Positions 34,537 through 43,667 of a DNA stretch of 64,000 bases are shown here, one piece after another. Under the pieces are notes generated by a model that was not told the DNA's origin, did not search any database, and saw nothing but the letters and a program-made list of their open reading frames with translations. Within the stretch, counting starts at the first letter, position 1, and each line of letters opens with the position of its first letter. This DNA comes from Pseudomonadota bacterium. GTDB lineage: Bacteria > Tectomicrobia > Entotheonellia > Entotheonellales > Entotheonellaceae. The stretch lies in assembly GCA_005777235.1 (NCBI GenBank), contig SXND01000155.1, forward strand, positions 1 through 64,000. The letters are read 5' to 3'. The position numbers and the translations under genes were made by a program.

Positions 34537-34595
34537 CCTGGGAGCGCGGGCGTCCCGCCCGCTGCGAAGGCGGGCAAGATGCCCGCGCTCCCAGG
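34537..34595. repeat. Dispersed palindromic element, short form, copy B
   Basis: The outer arms CCTGGGAGCGCGGGC and GCCCGCGCTCCCAGG are perfectly complementary over 15 bases, and an inner CCCGCC/GGCGGG stem stands between them. It lies between convergent gene ends, where it could also stop transcription, although it has no T run. A sister copy is at 42135-42193. Confidence 0.85.
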
Positions 34596-34660
34596 TAGGA
34601 GATTGCTGCCGGGCGGGGGCGTCGCGCTTATGGCGGCCTTGAGGCGTGGTGTCCTAACCG

Positions 34661-37600
34661 CTAGACGTCAGAGGCGTGGTCAAAGGCCGCCGTGCCGGAC
34701 AACTCGCGGGACCGGAGGTGGAGCCGATGTTCCACGCGGTACACGCCAGGGATACTCAGGAGCGGCGGTTTCACCAGGGTTTCGACGGTGAGCATGGAGG
34801 CCGGACAGTTCGTGCAACTGCCGGCAAAGCGTACCGTGACCTGGCCCGTGGTGTCATCAAAGCTTACCAGCTCCAGCTTGCCGCCATCGTTGTAGATGAC
34901 GGGCGCGATAAAGCGCTCGATGACCTCCTGGACCTTCTGCCCGGGAGACAACGACGCGTTGCCTACCAGCTCGGCAAACGTCTGCGAGCTGTAGGCGTCG
35001 TCCAAGAGCGGCAGAGGCGCCAGCGCCGGAGAGGCCTGCAGCAGACGTTGGATCAAATCAGCATCCTGCGTCGCGTCGAGGACTTCCAGATCCACGAGCC
35101 CCTGGACGAGCGCCGGCGAGAGCTGCGAGCGTTCCAGATACTGACAGAATGCCTCACGTCCTGCCGGGACGAACGCGAGCTTAGCGGCGAACTCCTCCCA
35201 GGGAAACGACACGGGACCGATAACGCGGAAATTGTCCTCACCCGTGCGCACAAAATGCACCATCAATTCAGGCAAGCGATCAAAGAAGCGGCGATGCTCA
35301 TCGCGTTCCGCCGTGCGCTTGTTCATGATCACCTTGGAGCGCAGCCGCAACAGCTCGCGGTCTTTGGGCAGCACGCCGGTGGCAATGTCGATCTTGACGG
35401 CGCGTTGCTGCCGCCGATCCACCACCACCAGGGCATAGCCCCCAATCACATGGCAGTGCACCAGACGGCTAGTCTCCAGGTCGGCAGGGGAAATACCCAT
35501 AAAGTACGCCGGCACATCCGAGGCGCACGGAATGCGGATGCCGGAGATCAGCGCCACATCCTCGCGTGGGATCGGGCCGCCAGCCCCATAGAGGAGTTCT
35601 AAAGCGTGCTTGATGGCGACAAAAATCTGCACCGCCACTACCTCTTCCTTGATTTCGATCACGGCATGTTGATGCGCATCGTGCAGGTTGGCCACCTCCA
35701 CCCGCCCTGAGGCCTCGTGCAACGGCAGCCCGCCCAGGACGTGCGACAGAATTGACAGCAGCAGCGTCTCGTAGTCGAGGAGGCGCAACAGTGGCAACAA
35801 GATCGTCAGGAAGCTATCCCGGACCGCACGTGGCAGGCCTTGGAACATGGCGGCGGCCAACGCGCGGTAGTCGGCATCCTCGGCAAAGCGCTGCAAGAAC
35901 GTGGCGCCGGCCCCGAGCGCTTGGGCCAGTTGCTGTTCCACAACCCCGACAGGCGTGCGCAACGTGGCGCGTGGGAACCACTCGGGGGCATCCGGCTCGC
36001 CACGGGCAAAACGATCGGCGTCCTCGTCGGTGGGATAAACGCTGCGATACCTGGCGCTCAGAAGCGCGATGACCTCAGCGAAAGCCTGCGGCTCGGGCTG
36101 CTGCCACAAGACCTGTTCATCAGGGCTCAGCGGCTCGATACGGACCGGGGTGCGCTTGATCAGGCTCTGGTTGGTAAAGCGGTCGGCATCGAGGTAATCG
36201 GTCAGACGGTTGGCCTCGCCCGGCACGAAATCGAGAAAGGGAAACTCGACCGGCACGTGCGCGTTCAGGCTCACGCAGCCGATCACCGTGCCGTGGTGGC
36301 TGGTGATGCGCACCGGGTCGCCCGCCTGCAAGCCGGCGCCGGCGGCGTAGGTGGGATGCAGTTCAATCCAGTAGGTGTGCGCTGCCGGGGCGGTGATGGG
36401 TAGGGTCTTGATGCCGGAGTTATAGCGTGCCACGTAGCGTTTGGCGTTGTGCCCAGGGCGGCCACGTCCGGTGATCAGGCTGCGCAGCTTGTCATCGCCA
36501 CGGGTCACCAGGTGGGCGAGGAAGCTGTCCGGGGGGCGGACGAGGCGAGCCCGGCCCCGCTCCCCATGGCGCAGGCGTGGGAACACGGCGCCCTGCGTGC
36601 GCGCCGCGGCATAGCGCCCATCGCCTTGCCATTGCACCCCGAGTCCGGCCCGCGCCTGTAACATGGCGTGTGAGATGGGCTGCCCCTCGGCATCGACCAA
36701 CTGGTTGTAAACGCCCAACTGCTGCGACACGGCCACCACGTGATCGAAGACCTGAGCCGCATCGACGTGGCCCGCGGCGTCGACGTAGCGCCCAAACGTG
36801 CGCTGAATGACCGCGGCATCCAGGTTGTTGAGCGCCGCGGTATCGGGATCGTGCAGGCGGGCGGCAATAGCCAGGGCCAGGCGGGCCAGAATTTGCTCGT
36901 CGGACCAGGCCATGGGCGGGGGTGGGCTGAGGGCCTGTTGCAGTTGCAAGGTCCGATCGCCGCGCTGGATCACGCCAGTGCGTTCGGTATAGCTCAAGGC
37001 CGGCAACAGCACGTCGGCATATTCCATGGCGCCTTCTGGGAGAAACGAGTCGATCACAATACAAAAACTGCGCCCCAGGCGCGTCAACCAATGCCCCAGA
37101 CGCGGCATGTTCTTGGTAAACTGCGTGCCCATAAAGATGAAGCCGTAGAGATAATCATCATCGGCCATGCGCGACACCGGCGTGCCGTGGTGATCAGGGA
37201 TGTTGGGCTCGGGGATGTCGAGAATCTGCGCCAGTTCACGGCGATGCTCAGGGTTGGTCGGGTCAAGGTTGAACAACAGGCGCCGCGAGTTAAAACCCAA
37301 CATGAGCTCGCTGGTGGCATTGGACTGCCCGGCGATACGCAGCGAGCCGGCTCCACGGCGTCCGACGTTGCCGGTGAGCAGCAGCAAGTTGAGGTTGGTC
37401 GAGAAGCCGTAAGAACCGGTGCTCTGGTTGATGCCCATGCTGGAGACAAAGGCCGGGCGTGGGCGCTCGCCGTCGGGTCGCGGTTGGGCAATGAGGGCAG
37501 CGTAGCGCCGGATGGTCGCGGCCAGGGCTGCCGGGTCGTCGCCTTCCAAAGCGATCTGCGCCGCCACGGCTTCTGGGGTGCAGCGCTCTTGCCGGCAGAG

Positions 37601-38551
37601 ATCCCGCAGCTCGTGGAGGCTGGCTGGCTCCACCGCCTGCGCCAGATAGTCACGATCCTCCCAGCCGTGCTCCAGGATCAGCCGCGCTACGGCCAGGTTA
37701 AACAGCACGTCACCACCTTGCGCGAAGCGAATGTGCAGGGTGCGCGGGTCGGTGCGCAGGAGATCGAGCGCCGTATCGCTCTCGATAGGGTCAATCACCA
37801 CCTTGACGGCGGCGGTATTGCGCTTGAGCTTGGCGTAGGCCTGGGGAAACGTCACCAGCGGGTTGGTGCCGTGTAGCACCGCCACATCACACAGGGCCAG
37901 TTCCTCAAATTCCTGCCAGGTGAAGGCGGCTTCGTTGCCGAAATTGAGTTCATGGGCCGCCCCGGCGCTCGATAGACAATGCTCCGAGTTGGCCCCCATG
38001 GTGGCGATGCGAAAGACCAACTTGTAGAGCGAAGCCATCCAGATGGCTTCAATGGTCTGCTGCCCATTGCCATAAATCGCCACGCCCTCGGGTCCGACCC
38101 ATTCCCGAATATGCAGCAAGAGCCAGGCGGCGCGGTCTAGGGCGCGCTCCCACGATACCTCGGTCCAGCGTCCGTCGTGGCCACGGATCATGGGGGCGCG
38201 GATGCGGTCGTCGGGCCGGGCGCGGTGCTGCAGTTTGGCCACACGTTGCTGGTTGCCGCCGGTCAGCAGGGAGGTTTCGCCTTTAACGCATAAGCCCAAA
38301 TCGCTCAGTGGAATCAACGTCTCCTTACCGCTCGCCCCCTGGACCCTGGTATAGGGACAGCCCACACCACAGAAACTACAGACGGAGGCGTGGCTCACCA
38401 GGGCCATGTGGAGCTGCTGCAGCGCCGGGTCGCTCTGCAGGCCGGGGTCGGCGAGGTAGCGCCGCACAAACGTAGGCGCGCCGCCCCAGGTCGCGACATC
38501 TTGGGCCTTGGCCATGGGCAACTGGGCACACTTGCTAGAGGTCGTCTGCAT
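34661..38551 (-). CDS. Giant molybdopterin oxidoreductase fused to a C-terminal NifU-type Fe-S domain
   Basis: 1296 residues in one uninterrupted frame. Residues about 50-110 bind a [4Fe-4S] cluster through Cys58, Cys61, Cys65 and Cys88. Residues 110-750 are the molybdopterin domains of the formate dehydrogenase/NapA/NasA type; the molybdenum ligand is probably the Cys in NSEHCLSSAG, equivalent to NSRLCMSSA in nitrate reductases. A molybdopterin-binding barrel follows (THTYWIELHPTYAAG-like segment to about 840). Residues about 850-1200 are an unrecognised, mainly helical domain. Residues about 1200-1285 are a NifU C-terminal-type domain with CTNCPAS (Cys1246, Cys1249), which usually carries or transfers an iron-sulfur cluster. 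No signal peptide, so it is cytoplasmic. It follows the DevBCA-like genes by 107 bases. The substrate is unknown. Confidence 0.88.
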   Translation of the reverse strand: MQTTSSKCAQLPMAKAQDVATWGGAPTFVRRYLADPGLQSDPALQQLHMALVSHASVCSFCGVGCPYTRVQGASGKETLIPLSDLGLCVKGETSLLTGGNQQRVAKLQHRARPDDRIRAPMIRGHDGRWTEVSWERALDRAAWLLLHIREWVGPEGVAIYGNGQQTIEAIWMASLYKLVFRIATMGANSEHCLSSAGAAHELNFGNEAAFTWQEFEELALCDVAVLHGTNPLVTFPQAYAKLKRNTAAVKVVIDPIESDTALDLLRTDPRTLHIRFAQGGDVLFNLAVARLILEHGWEDRDYLAQAVEPASLHELRDLCRQERCTPEAVAAQIALEGDDPAALAATIRRYAALIAQPRPDGERPRPAFVSSMGINQSTGSYGFSTNLNLLLLTGNVGRRGAGSLRIAGQSNATSELMLGFNSRRLLFNLDPTNPEHRRELAQILDIPEPNIPDHHGTPVSRMADDDYLYGFIFMGTQFTKNMPRLGHWLTRLGRSFCIVIDSFLPEGAMEYADVLLPALSYTERTGVIQRGDRTLQLQQALSPPPPMAWSDEQILARLALAIAARLHDPDTAALNNLDAAVIQRTFGRYVDAAGHVDAAQVFDHVVAVSQQLGVYNQLVDAEGQPISHAMLQARAGLGVQWQGDGRYAAARTQGAVFPRLRHGERGRARLVRPPDSFLAHLVTRGDDKLRSLITGRGRPGHNAKRYVARYNSGIKTLPITAPAAHTYWIELHPTYAAGAGLQAGDPVRITSHHGTVIGCVSLNAHVPVEFPFLDFVPGEANRLTDYLDADRFTNQSLIKRTPVRIEPLSPDEQVLWQQPEPQAFAEVIALLSARYRSVYPTDEDADRFARGEPDAPEWFPRATLRTPVGVVEQQLAQALGAGATFLQRFAEDADYRALAAAMFQGLPRAVRDSFLTILLPLLRLLDYETLLLSILSHVLGGLPLHEASGRVEVANLHDAHQHAVIEIKEEVVAVQIFVAIKHALELLYGAGGPIPREDVALISGIRIPCASDVPAYFMGISPADLETSRLVHCHVIGGYALVVVDRRQQRAVKIDIATGVLPKDRELLRLRSKVIMNKRTAERDEHRRFFDRLPELMVHFVRTGEDNFRVIGPVSFPWEEFAAKLAFVPAGREAFCQYLERSQLSPALVQGLVDLEVLDATQDADLIQRLLQASPALAPLPLLDDAYSSQTFAELVGNASLSPGQKVQEVIERFIAPVIYNDGGKLELVSFDDTTGQVTVRFAGSCTNCPASMLTVETLVKPPLLSIPGVYRVEHRLHLRSRELSGTAAFDHASDV

Positions 38552-38658
38552 ATCTGCCGTCTCCTTAAGGAAGAGTGTACCCGCACAAGGATGCTGAGGG
38601 TAACGCCGGGCCGGTGCATTTCTTCGGTCGTTGGCGTAGGGGACATTGGCCGGTTGCC

Positions 38659-39756
38659 CTATTGGCGGTGGAACACGGCCTTGGTGAGCTGCGTCTTGAA
38701 CGTCTCACTCAAATTGAGGGCCATCTCAAAATTGCCTTTATCTAACACATAGAGTTGCACCTCCTCTTGCGCCCGCACCGTCGCATTGCGCGGCTGGCCG
38801 GTGAGCAGCGCCGCTTCGCCAAAGAAGCCGCCGCTGGTCAGCGTGGCGACACGGTGTGGTGCGGTCCGATCATCCACGACGACGTCTACCGTGCCCTGTT
38901 TGATCAGGTAGAATTTATCGCCGGCCTCTCCCTGGCGGATAATCTCCGTACCAACGGCGTAGCGCTCCTGCGTCATCGTGTCGGCAATGCGCGTCAGCGT
39001 ACTCAAATCCAAATGAGCAAAGGTCGGACACTGCATGAGAAAGGCGCAGGTGGTGACCGACTCCTGCACTGCCACGTTCGAGACGATTTGGCCATCGACC
39101 ATATTCACGAGGCGGTCCGCGACATCCAAAATGCGGTTGTCATGCGTGACGATGAGCACCGTGGTGCGGTGCGCATGGGCCAGTTCCTGGAACAGTGTCA
39201 CCACCTGCTGCCCGGCGTCTTTATCCAGGGCCGCGGTGGGCTCGTCGGCGAGAATGAGCGGCGGCTCATGCACCAAAGCGCGCGCACTCGCCACGCGCTG
39301 CCGTTGCCCGCCCGACAGGGCCTGCGGTTTATAGTGCAGACGATGCCCCAACCCGAGGCGTGTCAGCATGTCGGTCACCCGCGGCGCTTTATCGGGCCAC
39401 TTGTGGGGTTGTAGTTCCAGGGCCAGCATGACGTTTTGATAGGCGGTGAGGGAGGCAAACAGGTTGTGGGCTTGAAAAATGAAGCCGATATGACGCCGGA
39501 CTGCCACACGTGCCTTGTGGCTCAGGCCGCGCAGCTCACGACCGTTGATCTGCACACTGCCTTCTTGCACCGAGCGTAAGGCCCCGATCAGGGTCAACAG
39601 CGTGGTTTTGCCAGACCCGGATGGCCCGGTCATGATGACGATCTCGCCGGGCATCAAGTCGAGGGTATTCTCAAACAACACCTGATGGCGCAGCGCTCCC
39701 ACGCCAAAACCATGCTGCAAGTGGCGGATACGCACCGTGGGTTCGCTCGTCTCCAT
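38659..39756 (-). CDS. DevA-like ABC exporter ATPase fused to a cyclic-nucleotide-binding domain
   Basis: 365 residues. Residues 1-225 are a MacB/LolD/DevA-type ATPase: Walker A TGPSGSGKTTLL (about 44-55), the signature LSGGQRQRV, and Walker B LILADEPTAALD. Residues about 245-365 form a Crp-like cNMP-binding domain whose phosphate-binding cassette is intact (GGFFGEAALLTGQPRNATVR). Usual DevA proteins end at about 240 residues, so the C-terminal domain is an addition. It may gate export by cAMP or cGMP, which is inference. The ATG at 39756 shares one base with the stop of the preceding permease gene (TGATG), and GAGGGAT lies upstream. Confidence 0.9.
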   Translation of the reverse strand: METSEPTVRIRHLQHGFGVGALRHQVLFENTLDLMPGEIVIMTGPSGSGKTTLLTLIGALRSVQEGSVQINGRELRGLSHKARVAVRRHIGFIFQAHNLFASLTAYQNVMLALELQPHKWPDKAPRVTDMLTRLGLGHRLHYKPQALSGGQRQRVASARALVHEPPLILADEPTAALDKDAGQQVVTLFQELAHAHRTTVLIVTHDNRILDVADRLVNMVDGQIVSNVAVQESVTTCAFLMQCPTFAHLDLSTLTRIADTMTQERYAVGTEIIRQGEAGDKFYLIKQGTVDVVVDDRTAPHRVATLTSGGFFGEAALLTGQPRNATVRAQEEVQLYVLDKGNFEMALNLSETFKTQLTKAVFHRQ

Positions 39757-40922
39757 CACGAAAATCCCTCAGCAGGATCGGCAGACAACACTTTGCGCAC
39801 GGCCAGACTGCCAGCGCCGAGACACATCACCACAGTGAGCCCAAATACTACCAGCACCCGTGGGAGGCTCAGGAAGAGTAACAAACCAGTCCACTGCGCC
39901 AGCAGGTCGTAACACCCCACTGCCAGCAGCAGGCCCGGCACAAAGCCCAGACAGGCCAGGTACCAGGCTTGCAGCAGCACCAGGCGCAGCAGAACGCTAT
40001 TATGATAACCGATGGCCTTCAATGTGGCAAATTGTGGCAGATGATCCACCACGTCCGTATAGAGAATCTGATAACAGATAATCACCCCGATGGCAAACCC
40101 CATCACCGCGCCGAGGCCGAAGACCACCCCGATCGGCGTACTCTGCTGCCAGTAATGCCGCTCACGCGCAAAGAACTCGGCTTTCGTGTACAGCGCCACA
40201 TCCGTCGGCAAAGCCTGCCGCAAGGCCGCCAACACGGTGGCGACGTCGGCCTGCGGCGCTACCTGCACGACCCCCAGTTCCACCTGGCTCAGGCGGTCTA
40301 TCGGCCCCCCTGGCGCTGAAAAATACGTCAGGAAGGTGCGATCGCTCATCAGCACCGTGCCATCGTTGGAAAAATCCGTGCCCAGGCGAAACGTGCCGAG
40401 CACCCGAATCGCCCGACCTGCTAACTCAGTGACCAGGCCAGCCTCGCGCTTGCCAAAGGCGGCCTTGGATTGGCGGTCAATGAGCGCCGTGTCGGGCCGG
40501 CGCAGCGCGGCGCTTTGGGCACGAATTTCGGGATTGACGAACACTGGCGCTTCCGGGGGAAAGGCAATGACGCGGATTTGACGCCGCGTGTACGTCTCGG
40601 CATTGCGCCACCAGGCTCGCTCATCCTCGATATACACAGGATACGCCGCCTGCACCCCAGGCACGGCCAGCGCCTGCGTCACCCGGCGTCTGGCAAACGG
40701 CTCATTGTAGCTCAGCGTATGCTTCAGGGCGTTGGTGATGATGACGTCAGCCTGCAGTTGGCGGATCAGCTCCACCTGACTGTCATACAAGCCGTTGAGG
40801 AAGCCGACCTCCATAAACATCAGAAACACTGCAAAGGCAATGCCCGCCACCGAGGTCAGGAGACGCCGCGTATCGTGGGTCAGATTCTGGCGCGCTAAGG
40901 GCACCTTGCGGTGATACCACAT
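39756..40922 (-). CDS. DevC/MacB-type ABC permease, second copy
   Basis: 388 residues. One N-terminal membrane helix (LLTSVAGIAFAVFLMFMEVG), a large periplasmic domain of about 220 residues, then three C-terminal helices (FGLGAVMGFAIGVIICYQIL and following). The segment YTDVVDHLPQFATLKAIGYH is the DevC/FtsX coupling hallmark. It ends in VRKVLSADPAEGFS. DevC permeases work with DevA and the fusion protein DevB to export glycolipids or other substrates through a TolC channel. The ATG at 40922 is two bases after the TAA of the first permease gene. Its partner is a diverged paralogue, so the exporter may have a heterodimeric core. Confidence 0.9.
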   Translation of the reverse strand: MWYHRKVPLARQNLTHDTRRLLTSVAGIAFAVFLMFMEVGFLNGLYDSQVELIRQLQADVIITNALKHTLSYNEPFARRRVTQALAVPGVQAAYPVYIEDERAWWRNAETYTRRQIRVIAFPPEAPVFVNPEIRAQSAALRRPDTALIDRQSKAAFGKREAGLVTELAGRAIRVLGTFRLGTDFSNDGTVLMSDRTFLTYFSAPGGPIDRLSQVELGVVQVAPQADVATVLAALRQALPTDVALYTKAEFFARERHYWQQSTPIGVVFGLGAVMGFAIGVIICYQILYTDVVDHLPQFATLKAIGYHNSVLLRLVLLQAWYLACLGFVPGLLLAVGCYDLLAQWTGLLLFLSLPRVLVVFGLTVVMCLGAGSLAVRKVLSADPAEGFS

Positions 40923-40924
40923 GG

Positions 40925-42058
40925 TTACCACAGCTCCGCCGGATCGGCCCGGTGCACTTTGCGCACCGCCACCAGGGCCGAGAGGGCACACATCAGCACC
41001 GTCAACGCCAGGACCGTCACCAGACGCGCCAGCGTCATGTGAATGGGGAAATAGGCGGTGTGACGAATCACCGCGTAGACGCCAAAGGCCAGGCCCAGGG
41101 CAGGGGGAAAGCCCATAACGGCTAGACACAGCGCCTGGGACAGCACCACAGCCGAGAGAAACGTGTTGCGATAGCCCAGGGCTTTGAGGGTGGCATATTC
41201 CACCAGATGATTGGCAATGTCCGTGGCCAGGACTTGATAGATCACCACAGCACCCACCAGGAAGGCCAGCAAGGAGCCCGTGCCAAAGATGATGCCCGTG
41301 GAGGTGGCTTCGACCCAGTAGCGCTGCTCGACGTGGGCCAGCGCCGCACGGGTGAGCGGTAGCACATCAGGCGGCAGCGCCTGCCGCAGATGCTGCGCCA
41401 TCAGGTCTGGGTCAACGCCGGAGGCCACTTTCACCAGACCCAGGTGCACGTTGGCCAGATCATGGCCGGGGAGGATGCGGGCAAAGTTTTGCGCGCTGAC
41501 CATGATGGAGCCAATGGCACGCAAGTCGAGTCCCAAGGTGTAATGCCCGCCAATAGTGACCGTGCGCCGTTCGACCTCGGTGACGCTGCCAACGGCCAGC
41601 GGCCCGCACTCAGGGCGTGAGCGGCTATCGATGAGCACCGTGTCCGGGGCACGCAGCACGGCCTGCTGGGCCGCTGGTTCTGGCAGCAAGAAGACCGCAT
41701 CCTCGGGGTGAAACCCTAGCATGCGCAAGCGGTAGCGCAAGCGAGTGTGGGCATTTTGCCACATGGGCAGGGCGAGGTAGAGTGGCGTGGCCCTGGCAAC
41801 TCCAGGCTGCGTGGCGGCTTGATGCAGGCGATGGCGTGGGAATGTGCCAGTGTGGTTAAGAAAGACGTAATGCGGTGACACCAGCATGATCTCAAAGTCG
41901 AGCTGATCGTAGACCAGCACCGCGGCTTGCACAATCGCCGCCAGGAGGCCAAATTGCACAAAGATCAGCAGCACGACAAACGTAATGCCAGCCGTGGCCG
42001 CGGCGGTGCGCATCCTGGTGTGCAGCAAATTGGACCACGCGAGCAACAGAGGTCTCAT
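40925..42058 (-). CDS. DevC/MacB-type ABC permease, first copy
   Basis: 377 residues with the same layout as the next gene: an N-terminal helix (TAAATAGITFVVLLIFVQFG), a large periplasmic domain, and three C-terminal helices. It carries the matching coupling segment TDIANHLVEYATLKALGYRN and the matching end VRKVHRADPAELW. The ATG at 42058 has no strong ribosome site. A 59-base palindromic repeat lies in the 165-base gap between the fusion-protein gene and this gene. Confidence 0.9.
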   Translation of the reverse strand: MRPLLLAWSNLLHTRMRTAAATAGITFVVLLIFVQFGLLAAIVQAAVLVYDQLDFEIMLVSPHYVFLNHTGTFPRHRLHQAATQPGVARATPLYLALPMWQNAHTRLRYRLRMLGFHPEDAVFLLPEPAAQQAVLRAPDTVLIDSRSRPECGPLAVGSVTEVERRTVTIGGHYTLGLDLRAIGSIMVSAQNFARILPGHDLANVHLGLVKVASGVDPDLMAQHLRQALPPDVLPLTRAALAHVEQRYWVEATSTGIIFGTGSLLAFLVGAVVIYQVLATDIANHLVEYATLKALGYRNTFLSAVVLSQALCLAVMGFPPALGLAFGVYAVIRHTAYFPIHMTLARLVTVLALTVLMCALSALVAVRKVHRADPAELW

Positions 42059-42134
42059 GGCACGTCAGTCCTTGTCAGTATCCTCTTAAGTACCTGGCCA
42101 TAAGTTTGAGCCCATGGTCGTCTGGTGGTCCTAC

Positions 42135-42193
42135 CCTGGGAGCGCGGCCATCTTGGCCGCTTCCGGAGCGGGAGAGACGCCCGCGCTCCCAGG
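42135..42193. repeat. Dispersed palindromic element, short form, copy C
   Basis: It begins CCTGGGAGCGCGG and ends CCGCGCTCCCAGG (perfect 13-base outer arms), with the inner part GGCCATCTTGGCC. It matches the element at 34537-34595 in length and ends. It lies inside the DevBCA-like operon, between the fusion-protein and permease genes. Confidence 0.85.
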
Positions 42194-42223
42194 AAAAACC
42201 AGGCAGAATTTTTGTCCAGGTAC

Positions 42224-43414
42224 TTACGGCGTGCGCGCTGGCGGAGTGCTGCCGTCGAGGTGCACCACGACCTGGAGGTTGATCAAACGCGCTGCCATGG
42301 TACTGCGATCGAGCTGGATGTTGACTTCCACGACGCGGACATCGGTGGCCGCTGCAGGGTCTACTGCCAGGACATCGTTCTTCGCCACCATGTGGCCGAT
42401 GTGCACAACGGTCCCGCTGAGCGGCTCAGGCAACGCCGGGCTGATGACCGTAGCGCGTTGGCCCAGAGACACGCGGCGCATATCGGTTTCGTAAACTTCT
42501 GCCACGGCATACATCTGCTGCGTGTGGCCCATTTTGAGGATGGGCTGGGCGCCGGTGGTCTCCCCCGGACGGACCAAGATGCGCAGGATCATACCACTGA
42601 TTGGCGCCCGCAGCACCGTGCGCTCGACACGGACCTGCGCGAGGACCAGGTTGTCCCGCAAGGAGCCGATCCGCAGGGCGGTGTGGGCGCGGGTGGCGTT
42701 GCGCTGCGCCGTACTGCGCTGCGCCCGTGCCAGGCGCAGATTCAGATCGTACGCCGCTTTCAGCTTGGCCAGGACCGCTCTAGCGTTGGTGAGCTGTTCC
42801 TGGGCTCGACGCACCAGGAGTTGCTGGTTCTCGGCGTTCTGGGGCGCCGTGATGCCTTTCTGGCGCAGCCCCTCGGTCCGTTGCCTCTCGACCTCAGCGC
42901 TGGCCAGGTCGGCCTCAAGCTGCCGCACCGTCGCTTCTTGGGCCTGGATATCTAGCGGCGGGAGGGCCTGGAGCTGCTGGACATGCAGTTCCGCCTCGGC
43001 AAGCGTCGCTTGCCAATAGGCGGCTTCCGCCGCGCCCTGCGCTTCGGCATCACGCAGCTGGCTCTCGGCGTACTGGCGTTCGGCGAGACGTTCCGTATAG
43101 CTCTCCAGGTAGGCGAGGATCGCGCCAGCTTCCACCAGCTGGTTTTCTTGCACCAATAAACGGGCCAGGCGGTCGTTACTGGCCGTACCGATAGCTACGA
43201 TGGCCCCTTCAGGTTCCAAGCGGCCCAGGGCAACCACTAATGGCTGGGGGCTCAGGGGAACACCCGGGGCTGCCGCGTCACCGGACACGCTACCTGTGTG
43301 ACCTTCTCCAGGCGGTTGGCCCCGCGTGGGCCGCGTCGAGAACACGTTGTAGGCCATCAAACCGCCGGCGGAGAGTAGCACCACGATCAGGGAAGCCAAG
43401 AGGAACCGTTGCAC
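42224..43414 (-). CDS. DevB/HlyD-type membrane fusion protein
   Basis: 396 residues. An N-terminal anchor (FLLASLIVVLLSAGGLMAYN) is followed by the first lipoyl half, a long coiled-coil hairpin at about 105-260 rich in Ala, Glu, Gln and Leu, and the second lipoyl half with RTVLRAPISGMILRILVRPG. A beta barrel follows (VAEVYETDMRRVSLGQRATV). It bridges an inner-membrane ABC exporter and an outer-membrane channel. I chose the GTG at 43414, which has AAAGGA nine bases upstream and puts the anchor at residue 2. Longer frames to 43678 overlap the ilvA start and look unlike protein. It is divergent from ilvA. Confidence 0.88.
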   Translation of the reverse strand: MQRFLLASLIVVLLSAGGLMAYNVFSTRPTRGQPPGEGHTGSVSGDAAAPGVPLSPQPLVVALGRLEPEGAIVAIGTASNDRLARLLVQENQLVEAGAILAYLESYTERLAERQYAESQLRDAEAQGAAEAAYWQATLAEAELHVQQLQALPPLDIQAQEATVRQLEADLASAEVERQRTEGLRQKGITAPQNAENQQLLVRRAQEQLTNARAVLAKLKAAYDLNLRLARAQRSTAQRNATRAHTALRIGSLRDNLVLAQVRVERTVLRAPISGMILRILVRPGETTGAQPILKMGHTQQMYAVAEVYETDMRRVSLGQRATVISPALPEPLSGTVVHIGHMVAKNDVLAVDPAAATDVRVVEVNIQLDRSTMAARLINLQVVVHLDGSTPPARTP

Positions 43415-43667
43415 GGCGGCCAATCCTTTCAGGTGTGAAACGCCTCGACGTGGCGCGGGCCGGTTTTCCACGCTGGAGCAAACGCTGTATACTGCACGAC
43501 AGAGCTGCACGCTCGTCCTTCCTGACATGGCGCACGCGGCCATGCTGGGGGAAGTGCACCGAGAGTCGTAGGAGACACAATGCGGGTGCTGGCATGTTGC
43601 GCCGTAACGCTGGCCACCTCGCTCGCCCTCTCCCATTGCGAGCAGGGACAACCCAGGAGCATCGTGT

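Noticed and set aside
36740-37876. A 378-residue open frame on the + strand
   Set aside because: It lies wholly antisense to the molybdoenzyme and follows its codon pattern; it lacks a ribosome site and any known family.
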